Positions 1 to 7,579 of a DNA stretch of 31,421 nt are shown in pieces. The first letter of the stretch is position 1; each line of letters opens with the position of its first letter. Source of the stretch: Pseudomonadota bacterium. Its GTDB lineage: Bacteria > Pseudomonadota > Alphaproteobacteria > Rhizobiales > Rhizobiaceae. The DNA lies in assembly GCA_023399635.1 (NCBI GenBank), contig JAEWOP010000141.1, positions 1 to 31,421 on the forward strand, written 5' to 3'. The position numbers and the translations under genes were made by a program. Under the pieces are notes generated by a model. That model searched no databases and was not told where the DNA came from. It saw only the letters and a program-made list of their open reading frames with translations.

Positions 1-490
1 TTATCAGCTCTTTTGCCAAGTGACGGGCTATAACGGTACCACGCAGCGGACTGAACAGTATTCCGAGGTCATTCTTGACCAGGCGATGCCAGTGACCTTC
101 GACGCCAACACGTCGAACGGCCTTAACTGGGATTTCAAGGCTGCGAAGGGAATTGCTCCCAAGATCGGTGAGACGGTACAGGTGAGCTTCACCGCGACCA
201 ATCGTTCTTCCACGCCGACCACCGGCACGGCCGTCTTCAACGTCACGCCGATGGAAGCCGGTGCCTACTTCAACAAGGTCGAGTGCTTCTGCTTTACCGA
301 AACAACTCTTCAGCCGGGCGAGACGCTGGAAATGCCAGTGGTCTTCTTCGTCGATCCGGAGATCACCAAGGCTGACGAAACAAAGAACATCAAGACAATC
401 ACGCTGTCTTACACCTTCTATCCCTCGCAGCCGTCCAAGCCTGTTGCGGCGGTTCAGGAAAAGGGTAAGGCGGTCAATGGGCAACTTTGA
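1..490 (+). CDS. ctaG: Cytochrome c oxidase assembly protein CtaG/Cox11, 3' part
   Basis: This is the C-terminal part of the Cox11 copper chaperone, which delivers copper to the CuB site of cytochrome c oxidase subunit I from the periplasmic face of the inner membrane. The reading frame is open from base 2 to the stop at 488-490. The visible protein begins YQLFCQVTGYNGTTQ, and the Cox11 hallmark copper ligands appear as the CFCF motif in NKVECFCFTE (about bases 280-300). The N-terminal membrane anchor lies outside the window, so the start cannot be given; the GTG at 20 is internal. The next gene encodes oxidase subunit III, 50 bases downstream, which fits the alphaproteobacterial cta operon. 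Family assignment is secure; only the length is unknown. Confidence 0.95.
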   Translation, partial: YQLFCQVTGYNGTTQRTEQYSEVILDQAMPVTFDANTSNGLNWDFKAAKGIAPKIGETVQVSFTATNRSSTPTTGTAVFNVTPMEAGAYFNKVECFCFTETTLQPGETLEMPVVFFVDPEITKADETKNIKTITLSYTFYPSQPSKPVAAVQEKGKAVNGQL

Positions 491-540
491 GAGGATTCGC
501 CGGTATTCCGGCGAGCATGTAATGATCCGGGGATTCTGAC

Positions 541-1416
541 ATGGCCGACGCGCATCAGAAACATCATGACTACCACATCATCGATCCAAGCCCTTGGCCG
601 CTTCTGGCGTCCATCGGGGCTTTCGTCATCACCTTCGGTGGCGTGGGGTACATGCGCTACCTGAACGGTGGCGAATTCAACATGCTTGGCGTCAACTGGG
701 CCAATCCGTGGCTCTTCTACATCGGACTGGCGATCATTCTGTACACGATGGTCGGCTGGTGGAGCGATACGATCAAGGAAGGCCGCGAGGGCGCCCATAC
801 GCGAGTCGTTTCGCTGCACCTGCGCTATGGCATGATCATGTTCATCGCGTCGGAAGTGATGTTCTTCGTCGCCTGGTTCTGGGCCTTCTTCGATGCCAGC
901 CTCTTCGCAAACGAAGCCATTCAGGCGTCGCGTGTCGAGGCGCTGGGCGGACAATGGCCGCCTGTCGGGATCGAGGTTCTGGACCCCTGGCATCTGCCGC
1001 TCTACAACACGGTAATTCTGCTGTTGTCGGGTACCTGCGTCACCTGGGCGCACCACGCGTTGCTGCATAACGACCGGAAAGGCTTGGTCAGTGGCCTTGC
1101 TCTGACAGTCGCCCTCGGCATCCTGTTCTCCTTCGTCCAGGCCTATGAGTATGCAACTGCACCATTCGAGTTTTCCAACTCGATCTATGGCGCAACCTTC
1201 TTCATGGCGACCGGCTTCCACGGCTTCCACGTCCTGATCGGCACGATCTTCCTTCTGGTATGCCTGATCCGGGCAATGCGTGGCGGCTTCACGCCCCAGC
1301 AGCACTTCGGTTTCGAGGCAGCAGCCTGGTACTGGCACTTCGTCGACGTCGTCTGGCTCTTCCTGTTCTTCGCCGTCTACATCTGGGGTGGCTGGGGCGC
1401 ACCGCTCGCCCATTGA
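541..1416 (+). CDS. ctaE: Cytochrome c oxidase subunit III
   Basis: This is subunit III of the aa3-type cytochrome c oxidase, an integral inner-membrane subunit that stabilises the catalytic core of the terminal oxidase. The 291-residue protein has the normal family length and seven hydrophobic segments. Family landmarks are the N-terminal HDYHIIDPSPWP stretch, the EVMFFVAWFWAFFDASL segment near residues 105-120, the FHGFHVLIG segment near 225-233 and the C-terminal WYWHFVDVVWLFLF segment. It starts at an ATG directly after Cox11 and is followed 70 bases later by SURF1, so the three genes probably form one operon. No truncation or odd residue was noticed. A long reverse-strand frame across this gene is a compositional shadow. 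Confidence 0.97.
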   Translation: MADAHQKHHDYHIIDPSPWPLLASIGAFVITFGGVGYMRYLNGGEFNMLGVNWANPWLFYIGLAIILYTMVGWWSDTIKEGREGAHTRVVSLHLRYGMIMFIASEVMFFVAWFWAFFDASLFANEAIQASRVEALGGQWPPVGIEVLDPWHLPLYNTVILLLSGTCVTWAHHALLHNDRKGLVSGLALTVALGILFSFVQAYEYATAPFEFSNSIYGATFFMATGFHGFHVLIGTIFLLVCLIRAMRGGFTPQQHFGFEAAAWYWHFVDVVWLFLFFAVYIWGGWGAPLAH

Positions 1417-1447
1417 TCTGGCGAGTGCTGATCACCAATTGACGGAG

Positions 1448-1465
1448 GGGCGGCGCAAGCCGCCC
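1448..1465 (+). terminator. GC-rich hairpin between ctaE and SURF1
   Basis: The arms GGGCGGC and GCCGCCC pair perfectly around a GCAA (GNRA-type) tetraloop and are followed by TTCTT, a weak T-rich tract. It lies 32 bases after the ctaE stop and 21 bases before the SURF1 start. It could be a partial terminator or an mRNA-stabilising stem that sets the ratio of subunit III to SURF1. The structure is seen in the sequence; the function is inferred. Confidence 0.5.
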
Positions 1466-1486
1466 TTCTTCATTCGAGGGTCTTGG

Positions 1487-2269
1487 ATGACACACGGGAC
1501 AGATACCACGAACAATAGTCACGACCTCCAACCCGGAAGCCGGGTAAAAGTTGTCGTGACGTCTGTGCTGGTACTGGTAACCCTTGCGCTCCTTCTCGTC
1601 CTCGGGACCTGGCAGGTCCAGCGATTGCAGTGGAAGGAGCAGCTGCTGGCGGACATGGCTGAACGCCAGCACGCGCCGCCCGTGAGCGCCCAGGAAATCC
1701 ATGCCCTGCTTCAAAGCGGGCATGACATCGAGTATCGCACCATGCAGGTCAGTGGCAGGTTCGATCATGCTCGGGAGCGTCACTTCTTCGCCACCCACCA
1801 AAGCCGCACCGGATTTTATGTCTATACGCCGCTGACGCTTCCCGGCGGTGAGGTTCTCTTCGTCAATCGTGGTTTCGTACCCTACGACCTGAAGGAACCG
1901 GCGCTGCGTCCACAGGGGCAGGTCGAAGGGGAGGTCGCCATCAGCGGCTATGCCCGATCCCGCCTCGAGGGTAAGCCCTCAGCCATCGTGCCTGACAACG
2001 ATCCGGCGAAGAACCTCTTCTACTGGAAGGATCTTGAGGCCATGGCCGCGACGGTGGGGTTGGATACGGCTCGCGTCCTGCCCTTCTTCATGGATGCCGA
2101 TGCCTCGCAGGTGAACCCCGGAGGCTGGCCACAAGGGGGTGTGACTCAGTTCACCCTTTCCAACAACCATCTCCAATATGCCGTCACCTGGTACGGCCTT
2201 GCCGGCGCGTTGATTGCTGTGGTGATCGGAGTCCTCTGGCGTCGCCGCCCGCTTGCGCGCGCCAGGTAA
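1487..2269 (+). CDS. SURF1 family cytochrome oxidase biogenesis protein
   Basis: SURF1 proteins help insert heme a into oxidase subunit I at the inner membrane. The 260-residue product has the family layout: a cytoplasmic N-terminus, a first membrane helix near residues 23-40 ending in LGTWQVQRLQWKE, a large periplasmic domain with the conserved VNRGFVP motif, and a second membrane helix after the signature NNHLQYAVTWYGLA, ending in an Arg-rich tail. The frame is open further upstream into ctaE. I chose the ATG at 1487 because it gives the usual family start just before the first helix and leaves ctaE intact. Rhizobial cta operons often carry a DUF983 gene between ctaE and SURF1 (from memory); here there is no room for one. 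Confidence 0.92.
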   Translation: MTHGTDTTNNSHDLQPGSRVKVVVTSVLVLVTLALLLVLGTWQVQRLQWKEQLLADMAERQHAPPVSAQEIHALLQSGHDIEYRTMQVSGRFDHARERHFFATHQSRTGFYVYTPLTLPGGEVLFVNRGFVPYDLKEPALRPQGQVEGEVAISGYARSRLEGKPSAIVPDNDPAKNLFYWKDLEAMAATVGLDTARVLPFFMDADASQVNPGGWPQGGVTQFTLSNNHLQYAVTWYGLAGALIAVVIGVLWRRRPLARAR

Positions 2270-2282
2270 CTTGAAGTTTTCA

Positions 2283-2310
2283 TTGGCGAGCGAGAGTTGC
2301 TCGCTTATAT
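2283..2310 (+). promoter_or_regulatory. Possible ispH promoter overlapping a small hairpin
   Basis: TTGGCG (2283-2288) and TTATAT (2305-2310), 16 bases apart, resemble a housekeeping promoter and would start transcription about 28 bases before ispH. The same stretch contains the inverted repeat GCGAGC/GCTCGC (2286-2291 and 2299-2304), which could end the SURF1 message or act on the promoter. Only weak consensus matches support this. Confidence 0.3.
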
Positions 2311-2345
2311 GAACGGCATCCCCGAACTCTTTACAGTGGAACGGA

Positions 2346-3362
2346 ATGAACATCCACGTTGACCAGACAGTCGAGAAGCCGCCGCTGGCGATCCGTCTCT
2401 GCGGGCCGCGCGGTTTCTGCGCGGGCGTCGATCGTGCGATCCAGATCGTCGTGCTTGCGCTGAAGGCCTATGGTGCTCCGGTCTATGTCCGCCATGAGAT
2501 CGTCCACAACCGTTATGTGGTCGAAGGGCTCGAGGCGAAGGGTGCGGTCTTCGTTGAGGAACTCGATGAGATCCCCGAGGAGCACCGGGCACAGCCGGTG
2601 GTCTTCTCCGCGCACGGCGTTCCGAAATCCGTCCCGGCAGACGCGCAGGCCCGCAACCTCTTCTACCTGGATGCGACCTGCCCGCTCGTTTCCAAAGTGC
2701 ACAAGCAGGCGATGCGCCATCAGCGTCTCGGCCGCCACGTGATCCTGATCGGCCATGCGGGACATCCGGAGGTGATCGGGACCATGGGGCAGTTGCCGGA
2801 GGGCACGGTGTCCTTGGTCGAGACGGTTGAAGATGCTGCCGTTTATGCACCCTTGGATGCGGACAACCTCGGCTTCGTCACCCAGACAACGCTGTCGGTG
2901 GACGACACTGCCGGCGTGATCGCCAAGCTCCAGGAGCGCTTCCCGAACCTCCAGGCCCCTGCAGCGGACTCCATCTGCTACGCCACCACGAACCGACAGG
3001 ATGCGGTCAAGGAAGCGGCACCAGGATGCGATCTCTTCATCGTTGTGGGTGCGCCGAATTCGTCCAATTCGAAGCGGCTGGTCGAGGTGGCGTTGCGGGC
3101 AGGTGCGCAGCGTTCCATCCTTGTGCAGCGGGCCTCCGAACTCGATTGGGAAACGATCGGCGATATTTCCACACTTGGCATCTCTGCTGGCGCGTCTGCC
3201 CCCGAAGTCATCGTCGAGGAGATTATCGAGGCATTTCGCGCGCGCTACAACGCCACGGTTGAGCTTGCCATAACGGCCGAGGAAACAGAAAACTTCCTCG
3301 TCAATCGCGAGCTTCGCAACGTTCCCCTCACGCGGGAAGACATGGCATTCGTCAACGGGTGA
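2346..3362 (+). CDS. ispH: 4-hydroxy-3-methylbut-2-enyl diphosphate reductase
   Basis: IspH (LytB) catalyses the last step of the MEP pathway, reducing HMBPP to isopentenyl and dimethylallyl diphosphate with a cytosolic 4Fe-4S cluster. The 338-residue protein shows the three cluster cysteines in their usual settings: Cys25 in GFCAGVDRA, Cys112 in ATCPLVSKVH and Cys211 in SICYATTNRQ. Substrate-binding histidines are visible at His54 (EIVHN), His90 (FSAHGVP) and His140 (GHAGHPE). A short N-terminal extension precedes the core, as in many alphaproteobacteria. The ATG follows the rich context GTGGAACGGA. The thrB gene follows after 92 bases. Length and motifs are complete, so an active enzyme is expected. 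Confidence 0.97.
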   Translation: MNIHVDQTVEKPPLAIRLCGPRGFCAGVDRAIQIVVLALKAYGAPVYVRHEIVHNRYVVEGLEAKGAVFVEELDEIPEEHRAQPVVFSAHGVPKSVPADAQARNLFYLDATCPLVSKVHKQAMRHQRLGRHVILIGHAGHPEVIGTMGQLPEGTVSLVETVEDAAVYAPLDADNLGFVTQTTLSVDDTAGVIAKLQERFPNLQAPAADSICYATTNRQDAVKEAAPGCDLFIVVGAPNSSNSKRLVEVALRAGAQRSILVQRASELDWETIGDISTLGISAGASAPEVIVEEIIEAFRARYNATVELAITAEETENFLVNRELRNVPLTREDMAFVNG

Positions 3363-3454
3363 CGTCACCCTTCCCTATACGCTACAAGTGCCGCTGATTC
3401 CTGCCGCCTCTCGTAGAGTAGGTGCTGGCGCTTATCCCTGACTGCGAGATCCCC

Positions 3455-4432
3455 GTGGCCGTTTACACTGACATCACCGAAGACGACCTGAAGGCCTTCC
3501 TCGAGCAATATGAGGTCGGTGAACTCACCTCCTACAAAGGCATTGCCGAAGGCGTGGAGAACTCGAACTTTCTGCTCCATACCACCCGCGAGCCACTGAT
3601 CCTGACGCTCTACGAAAAGCGCGTAGACAAGAAAGACCTGCCCTTCTTTCTCGGCCTGATGCAACACCTGGCCAGCCGCGGGCTGTCATGCCCGCTGCCA
3701 CTGCCGCGGCGCGACGGGGAGTTGCTGGGCGAGCTTTCAGGCAGGCCGGCAGCGGTGATCTCTTTTCTGGAAGGCATGTGGCTGCGAAAGCCGGAGGCGC
3801 GTCATTGCCGGGCAGTGGGCAAGGCATTGGCAGAAATGCATGTGGCTGGGGAAGGCTTTGAGCTGAAACGGGAGAATGCGCTCTCGCTTGCGGGCTGGAG
3901 AACGCTGTGGGAAAAGTCGCTCGACCGAGCGGACGAGGTCGAGCCGGGCCTGCAGGACGAAATTTCGGCAGAGCTTGCGCATTTGGAGATGCATTGGCCG
4001 AAGGAGCTGCCGGCGGGTGTCATCCACGCGGATCTCTTCCAGGACAACGTCTTCTTTCTTGGCGACGAGCTTTCAGGCCTGATCGACTTCTACTTCGCCT
4101 GCAATGACTTCTACGCCTATGATGTTGCGATCTGCCTGAACGCCTGGTGCTTCGAAAAGGATGGCTCCTACAACCTGACCAAGGGAATGGCGCTGCTGGA
4201 AGGTTATGGTGAGGTTCGACCGCTTTCGGCAGCCGAGATCGACGCGCTGCCTATCCTTGCCCGTGGCTCGGCGCTGCGCTTCTTCCTCACCCGCCTCTAT
4301 GACTGGCTGACGACGCCGGCAGGCGCTCTTGTCGTGAAGAAGGATCCCTTGGAATACCTGAAGAAGATTCGCTTTCACCGAACGATCAGCTCTGCACTGG
4401 AATATGGTCAGGCACCGGATTTGGCATCATGA
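3455..4432 (+). CDS. thrB: Homoserine kinase
   Basis: This is the aminoglycoside-phosphotransferase-fold type of homoserine kinase, which phosphorylates L-homoserine with ATP in threonine synthesis. The product of the GTG start at 3455 is 325 residues and begins AVYTDITEDDL after the initiator, the typical rhizobial start; the frame is also open to a GTG at 3422 but that would add an atypical leader. Landmarks are the GIAEGVENSNF nucleotide-binding segment, the catalytic loop VIHADLFQDNVFF near residues 196-208 and the metal-binding LIDFYFACND. Its stop overlaps the rnhA start as ATGA, indicating translational coupling. The partner threonine synthase lies at 12814-14211 on the other strand. 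Confidence 0.95.
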   Translation: MAVYTDITEDDLKAFLEQYEVGELTSYKGIAEGVENSNFLLHTTREPLILTLYEKRVDKKDLPFFLGLMQHLASRGLSCPLPLPRRDGELLGELSGRPAAVISFLEGMWLRKPEARHCRAVGKALAEMHVAGEGFELKRENALSLAGWRTLWEKSLDRADEVEPGLQDEISAELAHLEMHWPKELPAGVIHADLFQDNVFFLGDELSGLIDFYFACNDFYAYDVAICLNAWCFEKDGSYNLTKGMALLEGYGEVRPLSAAEIDALPILARGSALRFFLTRLYDWLTTPAGALVVKKDPLEYLKKIRFHRTISSALEYGQAPDLAS

Positions 4433-4869
4433 AGCACGTTGAAATCTTCACCGACGGCGCCTGTTCCGGCAATCCCGGCCCCGGGGGTTGGGGCGCGATC
4501 CTGCGCTATGGCGAAGTCGAGAAGGAACTCTTTGGCGGCGAGGCCAACACGACCAACAACCGCATGGAACTGCTGGCCGCCATCACGGCACTGGACGCGC
4601 TGAAGGACGCCTGCGAGGTCGATCTTCATACCGACAGCAAATATGTGATGGACGGCATCTCGAAGTGGATCTTCGGCTGGAAGAAGAACGGCTGGAAGAC
4701 TGCTGACAAGAAGCCTGTGAAGAACGGTGAACTCTGGCAGGCACTCGACAAGGCCAACCAGCGCCACAAGGTCAAGTGGCACTGGGTCAAGGGTCACGCG
4801 GGCCATCCGGAGAACGAGCGTGCCGACGAGCTGGCGAGGCTCGGGATGGCGCCCTTCAAGAAGCGGTAG
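4429..4869 (+). CDS. rnhA: Ribonuclease HI
   Basis: RNase HI degrades the RNA strand of RNA-DNA hybrids (R-loops, primers) in the cytosol. The 146-residue protein carries the full catalytic set: Asp9 in IFTDGACSGNPGPGG, Glu47 in NNRMEL, Asp69 in HTDSKYV, His123 in WVKGHAGH and Asp133 in NERADELA. The length is normal for bacterial RNase HI. The start ATG overlaps the thrB stop (ATGA), so translation is probably coupled to thrB. The pairing of thrB with rnhA is common in rhizobial genomes and does not imply a shared pathway. Confidence 0.97.
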   Translation: MKHVEIFTDGACSGNPGPGGWGAILRYGEVEKELFGGEANTTNNRMELLAAITALDALKDACEVDLHTDSKYVMDGISKWIFGWKKNGWKTADKKPVKNGELWQALDKANQRHKVKWHWVKGHAGHPENERADELARLGMAPFKKR

Positions 4870-4929
4870 AGTGTCCTCTCCTTGGGTCTGGCTGGCCAGG
4901 AACCACACCATCGCGTGCCGTCCAGGCGG

Positions 4930-4957
4930 TTGTTCTTTTCTGATGTGTCCCTATTGT
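4930..4957 (+). promoter_or_regulatory. Weak promoter candidate for the Dabb gene
   Basis: TTGTTC (4930-4935) and TATTGT (4952-4957) lie 16 bases apart and about 31 bases before the ATG at 4989. The 119-base gap after rnhA holds nothing else recognisable. The match is weak and could be chance. Confidence 0.2.
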
Positions 4958-4988
4958 GCCCTCACGGGAGATCGGGCGGAGGTAGCGA

Positions 4989-5297
4989 ATGATCCTTCAT
5001 TGCGTGTTTCTGAGGTTCAAATCGGCGCTGCAGGCAGCAGACAAGCAGGCGATCTATGACGCCATCGCTCACTTGAAGAACGTGGTGCCGGGTATTCTGG
5101 AGGTGAAGTCGGGACCTAACGTTTCGCCCGAAGGATTGAACGGCGGTTTTCGCGACGGCTTCATCGTCACGTTCGAGAATGCCGAGGCTCGCGACGCTTA
5201 CCTTGTCCATCCTGAGCATGTGACGGTGGGGGAACGGATCGTCGCTTCAACGGATGGTGGCCTAGCTGGCCTGATGGTCTTCGACATGGAAGCCTAA
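4989..5297 (+). CDS. Dabb (stress-responsive A/B barrel) domain protein
   Basis: A 102-residue single-domain protein of the Dabb family, small dimeric ferredoxin-like alpha/beta barrels. It begins MILHCVFLRFK, the typical first strand with its conserved His4. The middle part VVPGILEVKSGPNVSPEG and the pair of signals RDGFIVTFENAEARDAYL and HPEHV match the family pattern. The start is supported by GGAGG seven bases upstream (4978-4982). No catalytic function can be inferred; relatives have been linked to stress or to polyketide cyclase-like folds. It is followed at once by a strong terminator. It probably has its own promoter, since 119 bases separate it from rnhA. Confidence 0.85.
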   Translation: MILHCVFLRFKSALQAADKQAIYDAIAHLKNVVPGILEVKSGPNVSPEGLNGGFRDGFIVTFENAEARDAYLVHPEHVTVGERIVASTDGGLAGLMVFDMEA

Positions 5298-5299
5298 GA

Positions 5300-5324
5300 A
5301 AAAGGGAGCCGATGGCTCCCTTTT
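5300..5324. terminator. Bidirectional intrinsic terminator
   Basis: The arms AAAAGGGAGCC (5300-5310) and GGCTCCCTTTT (5314-5324) form a perfect 11-base-pair stem around a GAT loop. The A-run on one side and T-run on the other make it functional in both directions. It separates the plus-strand Dabb gene from the convergent minus-strand peroxiredoxin gene. Confidence 0.88.
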
Positions 5325-5347
5325 GTAACCAAGATGCGACACGCAGC

Positions 5348-5833
5348 TCAGAGCTGCTCGATAAGTGTCGCAGCGCTGGAAACGGTCGCCTGTCCCGGGC
5401 TTTCTTCGATGTTGAGCGTCTTCACGATCCCGTCATCGACAAGCATGGAATAACGCTTCGAGCGGACGCCCAGCCCGCCGGCGGACAGGTCGATGTCAAG
5501 GCCCAACGACTTTGTGAAGGCACCGTCCCAGTCCGACAGGAAGTGGATCTTGCCCATCCCGCCGGAAGATTGCGCCCACGCCCCCATGACGTGCCAATCG
5601 TTGACTGCAACCACGGCTATGTCATCGACACCACGAGCCAGAATGGCATCTCGGTTTTCCAGAAAACCTGGCAGATGGTTCAGCGAGCAGGTCGGCGTGA
5701 AGGCGCCGGGAACGGCGAACAGGACAACGCGCTTGCCCTTGAAGAGATCGTCGGTAGAGACTTCCACCGGACCGTCCGCGGTCTTCTCCTTGAACGTGGC
5801 GGCTGGCAGCTTGTCTCCGATAGCGATGGGCAT
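5348..5833 (-). CDS. Prx5-type peroxiredoxin
   Basis: A 161-residue thiol peroxidase of the Prx5 (AhpC/TSA-like, atypical) class that reduces hydrogen peroxide and organic hydroperoxides in the cytosol. The peroxidatic cysteine is Cys49 in VPGAFTPTCSLNHLPGF, the Prx5 signature. The segment VAVNDWHVMGAWAQ and the Trp in FLSDWDGAFTKSLGL also fit. No second, resolving cysteine is visible, so it probably uses an external thiol (glutaredoxin or glutathione), as many bacterial Prx5 do. I chose the ATG at 5833 because GGAG lies nine bases upstream and the longer frame adds a non-conserved leader. It follows the DsbD-like gene by 53 bases on the same strand, and an operon is likely. Confidence 0.93.
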   Translation of the reverse strand: MPIAIGDKLPAATFKEKTADGPVEVSTDDLFKGKRVVLFAVPGAFTPTCSLNHLPGFLENRDAILARGVDDIAVVAVNDWHVMGAWAQSSGGMGKIHFLSDWDGAFTKSLGLDIDLSAGGLGVRSKRYSMLVDDGIVKTLNIEESPGQATVSSAATLIEQL

Positions 5834-5886
5834 GGCAATTTCTCCTGTTGCGGCGCCGGGTGGGTGCGCAGCACTATAGGATGGCG

Positions 5887-6744
5887 TCAATTGAAGGCAA
5901 GGGAGGTTTCCATCGCCCGGTCGCCGGCAATAACGAGTATTCCCCAGCGCTTACCCTGCAGTTGGTATCCCTTCGGCAATTTCTCTATCGGGATGTCGAG
6001 AGTGTATCTGTCGCCTTCCTTGTGTCCGTTCTGGCTATCCGAGAAGGCGTGACCCTGCGGGCCGGTCACGATCACCTGCGGCGGCACTGTCGCTTCAGGA
6101 GGAAGCCGCAAGTTGAGGCGCAGCATCTTGTTGCCTGTCAGTGCATACCCAGTGACGGCGAAATCTTGCGAAGGAGCTTCTGGAAGCTTTGCCTCTGCTT
6201 CGGCCAGCACCAGCGCTTCTTCAACGGGAGTGGCGACCTGTTGCGCGAGCGCAAGATCAAAATCGGCCTGGAAGGGAATGCAAATATTGCGGCAGAGCCC
6301 AACGAAGGCAGAGACATTGATCTTCAAGGGCGTGGCCGGGTCTTTCACCGAAAGCTCAAACGGTAGCGTAACCCCGTGATCATAGCCGATGTCGCGAAGC
6401 GTGCCGCTATCGATACGCTTCGGCACTGGGTAGTCCAACCGGTTTAGCGTGACCTCGGCGTTGGATGAGATGAGCAACTGCGGGGGAATGCCCGCATCGC
6501 CTGGCTCCTTCCAATAGGTAATCCAGCCGGCGTTAGGTTCGATCTGCAGTGCACCTCGGACGGTCCCGTCGCTGGAGGGCGGCATGGCGATCAGCCGCAT
6601 CCGGCCCCCTTCGTTGCGAGCCCAGTCTGTCATTTCCGCCTGCGCCGGAGCGACCCCGGCGAAAGCGGACACGACCGCCGCGGCCAACGAAATGGCGTGA
6701 AGGCGAGGGATCGCGAAGAAGTGTATGCCGTCAACGGTGCGCAT
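5887..6744 (-). CDS. Free-standing DsbD N-terminal-domain protein, periplasmic
   Basis: The product (285 residues from the ATG at 6744) has an N-terminal signal-like segment ending PAQAEM and a beta-rich domain resembling the N-terminal (alpha) domain of the thiol-disulfide reductase DsbD. The pair Cys-Arg-Asn-Ile-Cys in FVGLCRNICIPF corresponds to the thiol-exchange cysteines of that domain. Unlike DsbD, no membrane-electron-transfer domain or C-terminal thioredoxin domain follows, so another protein must reduce it. Likely role: passing electrons to a periplasmic oxidised protein such as a cytochrome maturation or c-type oxidase factor (inference). The start is uncertain: the frame is open to 6855, with another ATG at 6807, and none has a clear ribosome site. 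The peroxiredoxin gene follows. Confidence 0.8.
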   Translation of the reverse strand: MRTVDGIHFFAIPRLHAISLAAAVVSAFAGVAPAQAEMTDWARNEGGRMRLIAMPPSSDGTVRGALQIEPNAGWITYWKEPGDAGIPPQLLISSNAEVTLNRLDYPVPKRIDSGTLRDIGYDHGVTLPFELSVKDPATPLKINVSAFVGLCRNICIPFQADFDLALAQQVATPVEEALVLAEAEAKLPEAPSQDFAVTGYALTGNKMLRLNLRLPPEATVPPQVIVTGPQGHAFSDSQNGHKEGDRYTLDIPIEKLPKGYQLQGKRWGILVIAGDRAMETSLAFN

Positions 6745-6823
6745 GGAGCAGCGTTCTAACGATTTTCGGACATCCGGGCCAGTCACCACACGCGCGGCTC
6801 CGTTCATTTTAGGTTGATTGGCC

Positions 6824-6877
6824 GATGGGTGTGCCCCATCTTTCCATGCTGGCACCCAGCCTCGTCAGGAAGACGAG
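6824..6877. other. Two small hairpins in the yqgE leader
   Basis: Two perfect 6-base inverted repeats occur before the yqgE start: GATGGG/CCCATC (6824-6829, 6835-6840) and CTCGTC/GACGAG (6861-6866, 6872-6877). The 157-base divergent gap between the DsbD-like gene and yqgE holds no other clear signal. They may structure the yqgE leader, but stems of this size can arise by chance at this GC content. Confidence 0.3.
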
Positions 6878-6901
6878 CCTTGGCAAGCGGAGGCGCGATA
6901 G

Positions 6902-7504
6902 GTGAAATCCACTGTGCGGGAGAACGGCGAGCAAAGTTTCCTCGACGGCCAGTTTCTGATCGCGATGCCAGGCCTGCGTGAAGGCAGCTTCGCGCGGACA
7001 GTCATCTATGTCTGTGCTCATTCCCCTGCCGGAGCGATGGGCTTTATCATCAACCGTCACCAGCCGGTCTCGTTTCCGGACGTCCTTGAGCATCTCAACA
7101 TGCTGGAGGGAAAGGACACTATAGACATGCCGGGCCACTTGCGCCGCTTCCCCGTGCTGATGGGCGGCCCCGTGGAGACCGGACGCGGTTTCGTGCTGCA
7201 CTCCGACGATTACGCGGGGGAGTCGAGCATACCCGTTACCAATGACGTGCGTCTTACGGCCACCTTAGACATCATAAGGGCGATCAGCCAGGGAAGGGGC
7301 CCCAAGCGGGCGACCATGCTGCTTGGCTATGCCGGCTGGGGTCCGGGGCAGCTTGAACAGGAGATCGTCAATAACGGCTGGCTCAACTGTCCCTCGGCGG
7401 AAGAATTGATTTTTGATCCGCTGCTCGACACGAAATATGAACGGGCTCTGGCTCTTCTGGGCATTTCCCCCGAAGCACTATCAAGTGACGCCGGTCACGC
7501 TTGA
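6902..7504 (+). CDS. YqgE/AlgH family protein (UPF0301)
   Basis: A 200-residue member of the YqgE/AlgH family. Signatures are FLIAMPGLREGSFARTVIY near residues 20-38, GAMGFIINR near 47-55, GGPVETGRGFVLHS near 90-103 and GYAGWGPGQLEQEI near 140-153. The family is widespread in proteobacteria with no agreed biochemical role; AlgH was named for an effect on alginate genes in Pseudomonas. The start is a GTG at 6902 with GGAGG ten bases upstream (6890-6894). It is divergent from the DsbD-like gene, and the next gene, csbD, has its own stress promoter. Function remains unknown. Confidence 0.93.
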   Translation: MKSTVRENGEQSFLDGQFLIAMPGLREGSFARTVIYVCAHSPAGAMGFIINRHQPVSFPDVLEHLNMLEGKDTIDMPGHLRRFPVLMGGPVETGRGFVLHSDDYAGESSIPVTNDVRLTATLDIIRAISQGRGPKRATMLLGYAGWGPGQLEQEIVNNGWLNCPSAEELIFDPLLDTKYERALALLGISPEALSSDAGHA

Positions 7505-7510
7505 TTGACC

Positions 7511-7536
7511 GGAACGAAGTCGAGCCTGCCCGCGTT
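7511..7536 (+). promoter_or_regulatory. EcfG (RpoE2)-type general stress promoter for the CsbD gene
   Basis: GGAAC at 7511-7515 and CGTT at 7533-7536 are separated by 17 bases, an exact fit to the alphaproteobacterial EcfG consensus GGAAC-N16-17-CGTT. The ATG of the CsbD gene lies 44 bases after the CGTT element. CsbD-like genes are classic members of this regulon. The element begins six bases after the yqgE stop codon. Confidence 0.8.
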
Positions 7537-7579
7537 CTCCTTCCGAACGGCCATTCCGGCCGGCTATAAGGAGATTGTA

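Noticed and set aside
454..1413. Long reverse-strand open frame (319 codons) across ctaE
   Set aside because: The product has no recognisable domain and the overlapping plus-strand frame is an unmistakable oxidase subunit III; high GC keeps the antisense frame open.
2331..3368. Reverse-strand open frame (345 codons) across ispH
   Set aside because: It mirrors the whole of ispH, shows no domain, and IspH has all catalytic cysteines.
4899..4930. GGAAC upstream of the stress-type Dabb gene as an EcfG promoter
   Set aside because: No CGTT occurs 16-17 bases downstream; the nearest GTT is more than 20 bases away.
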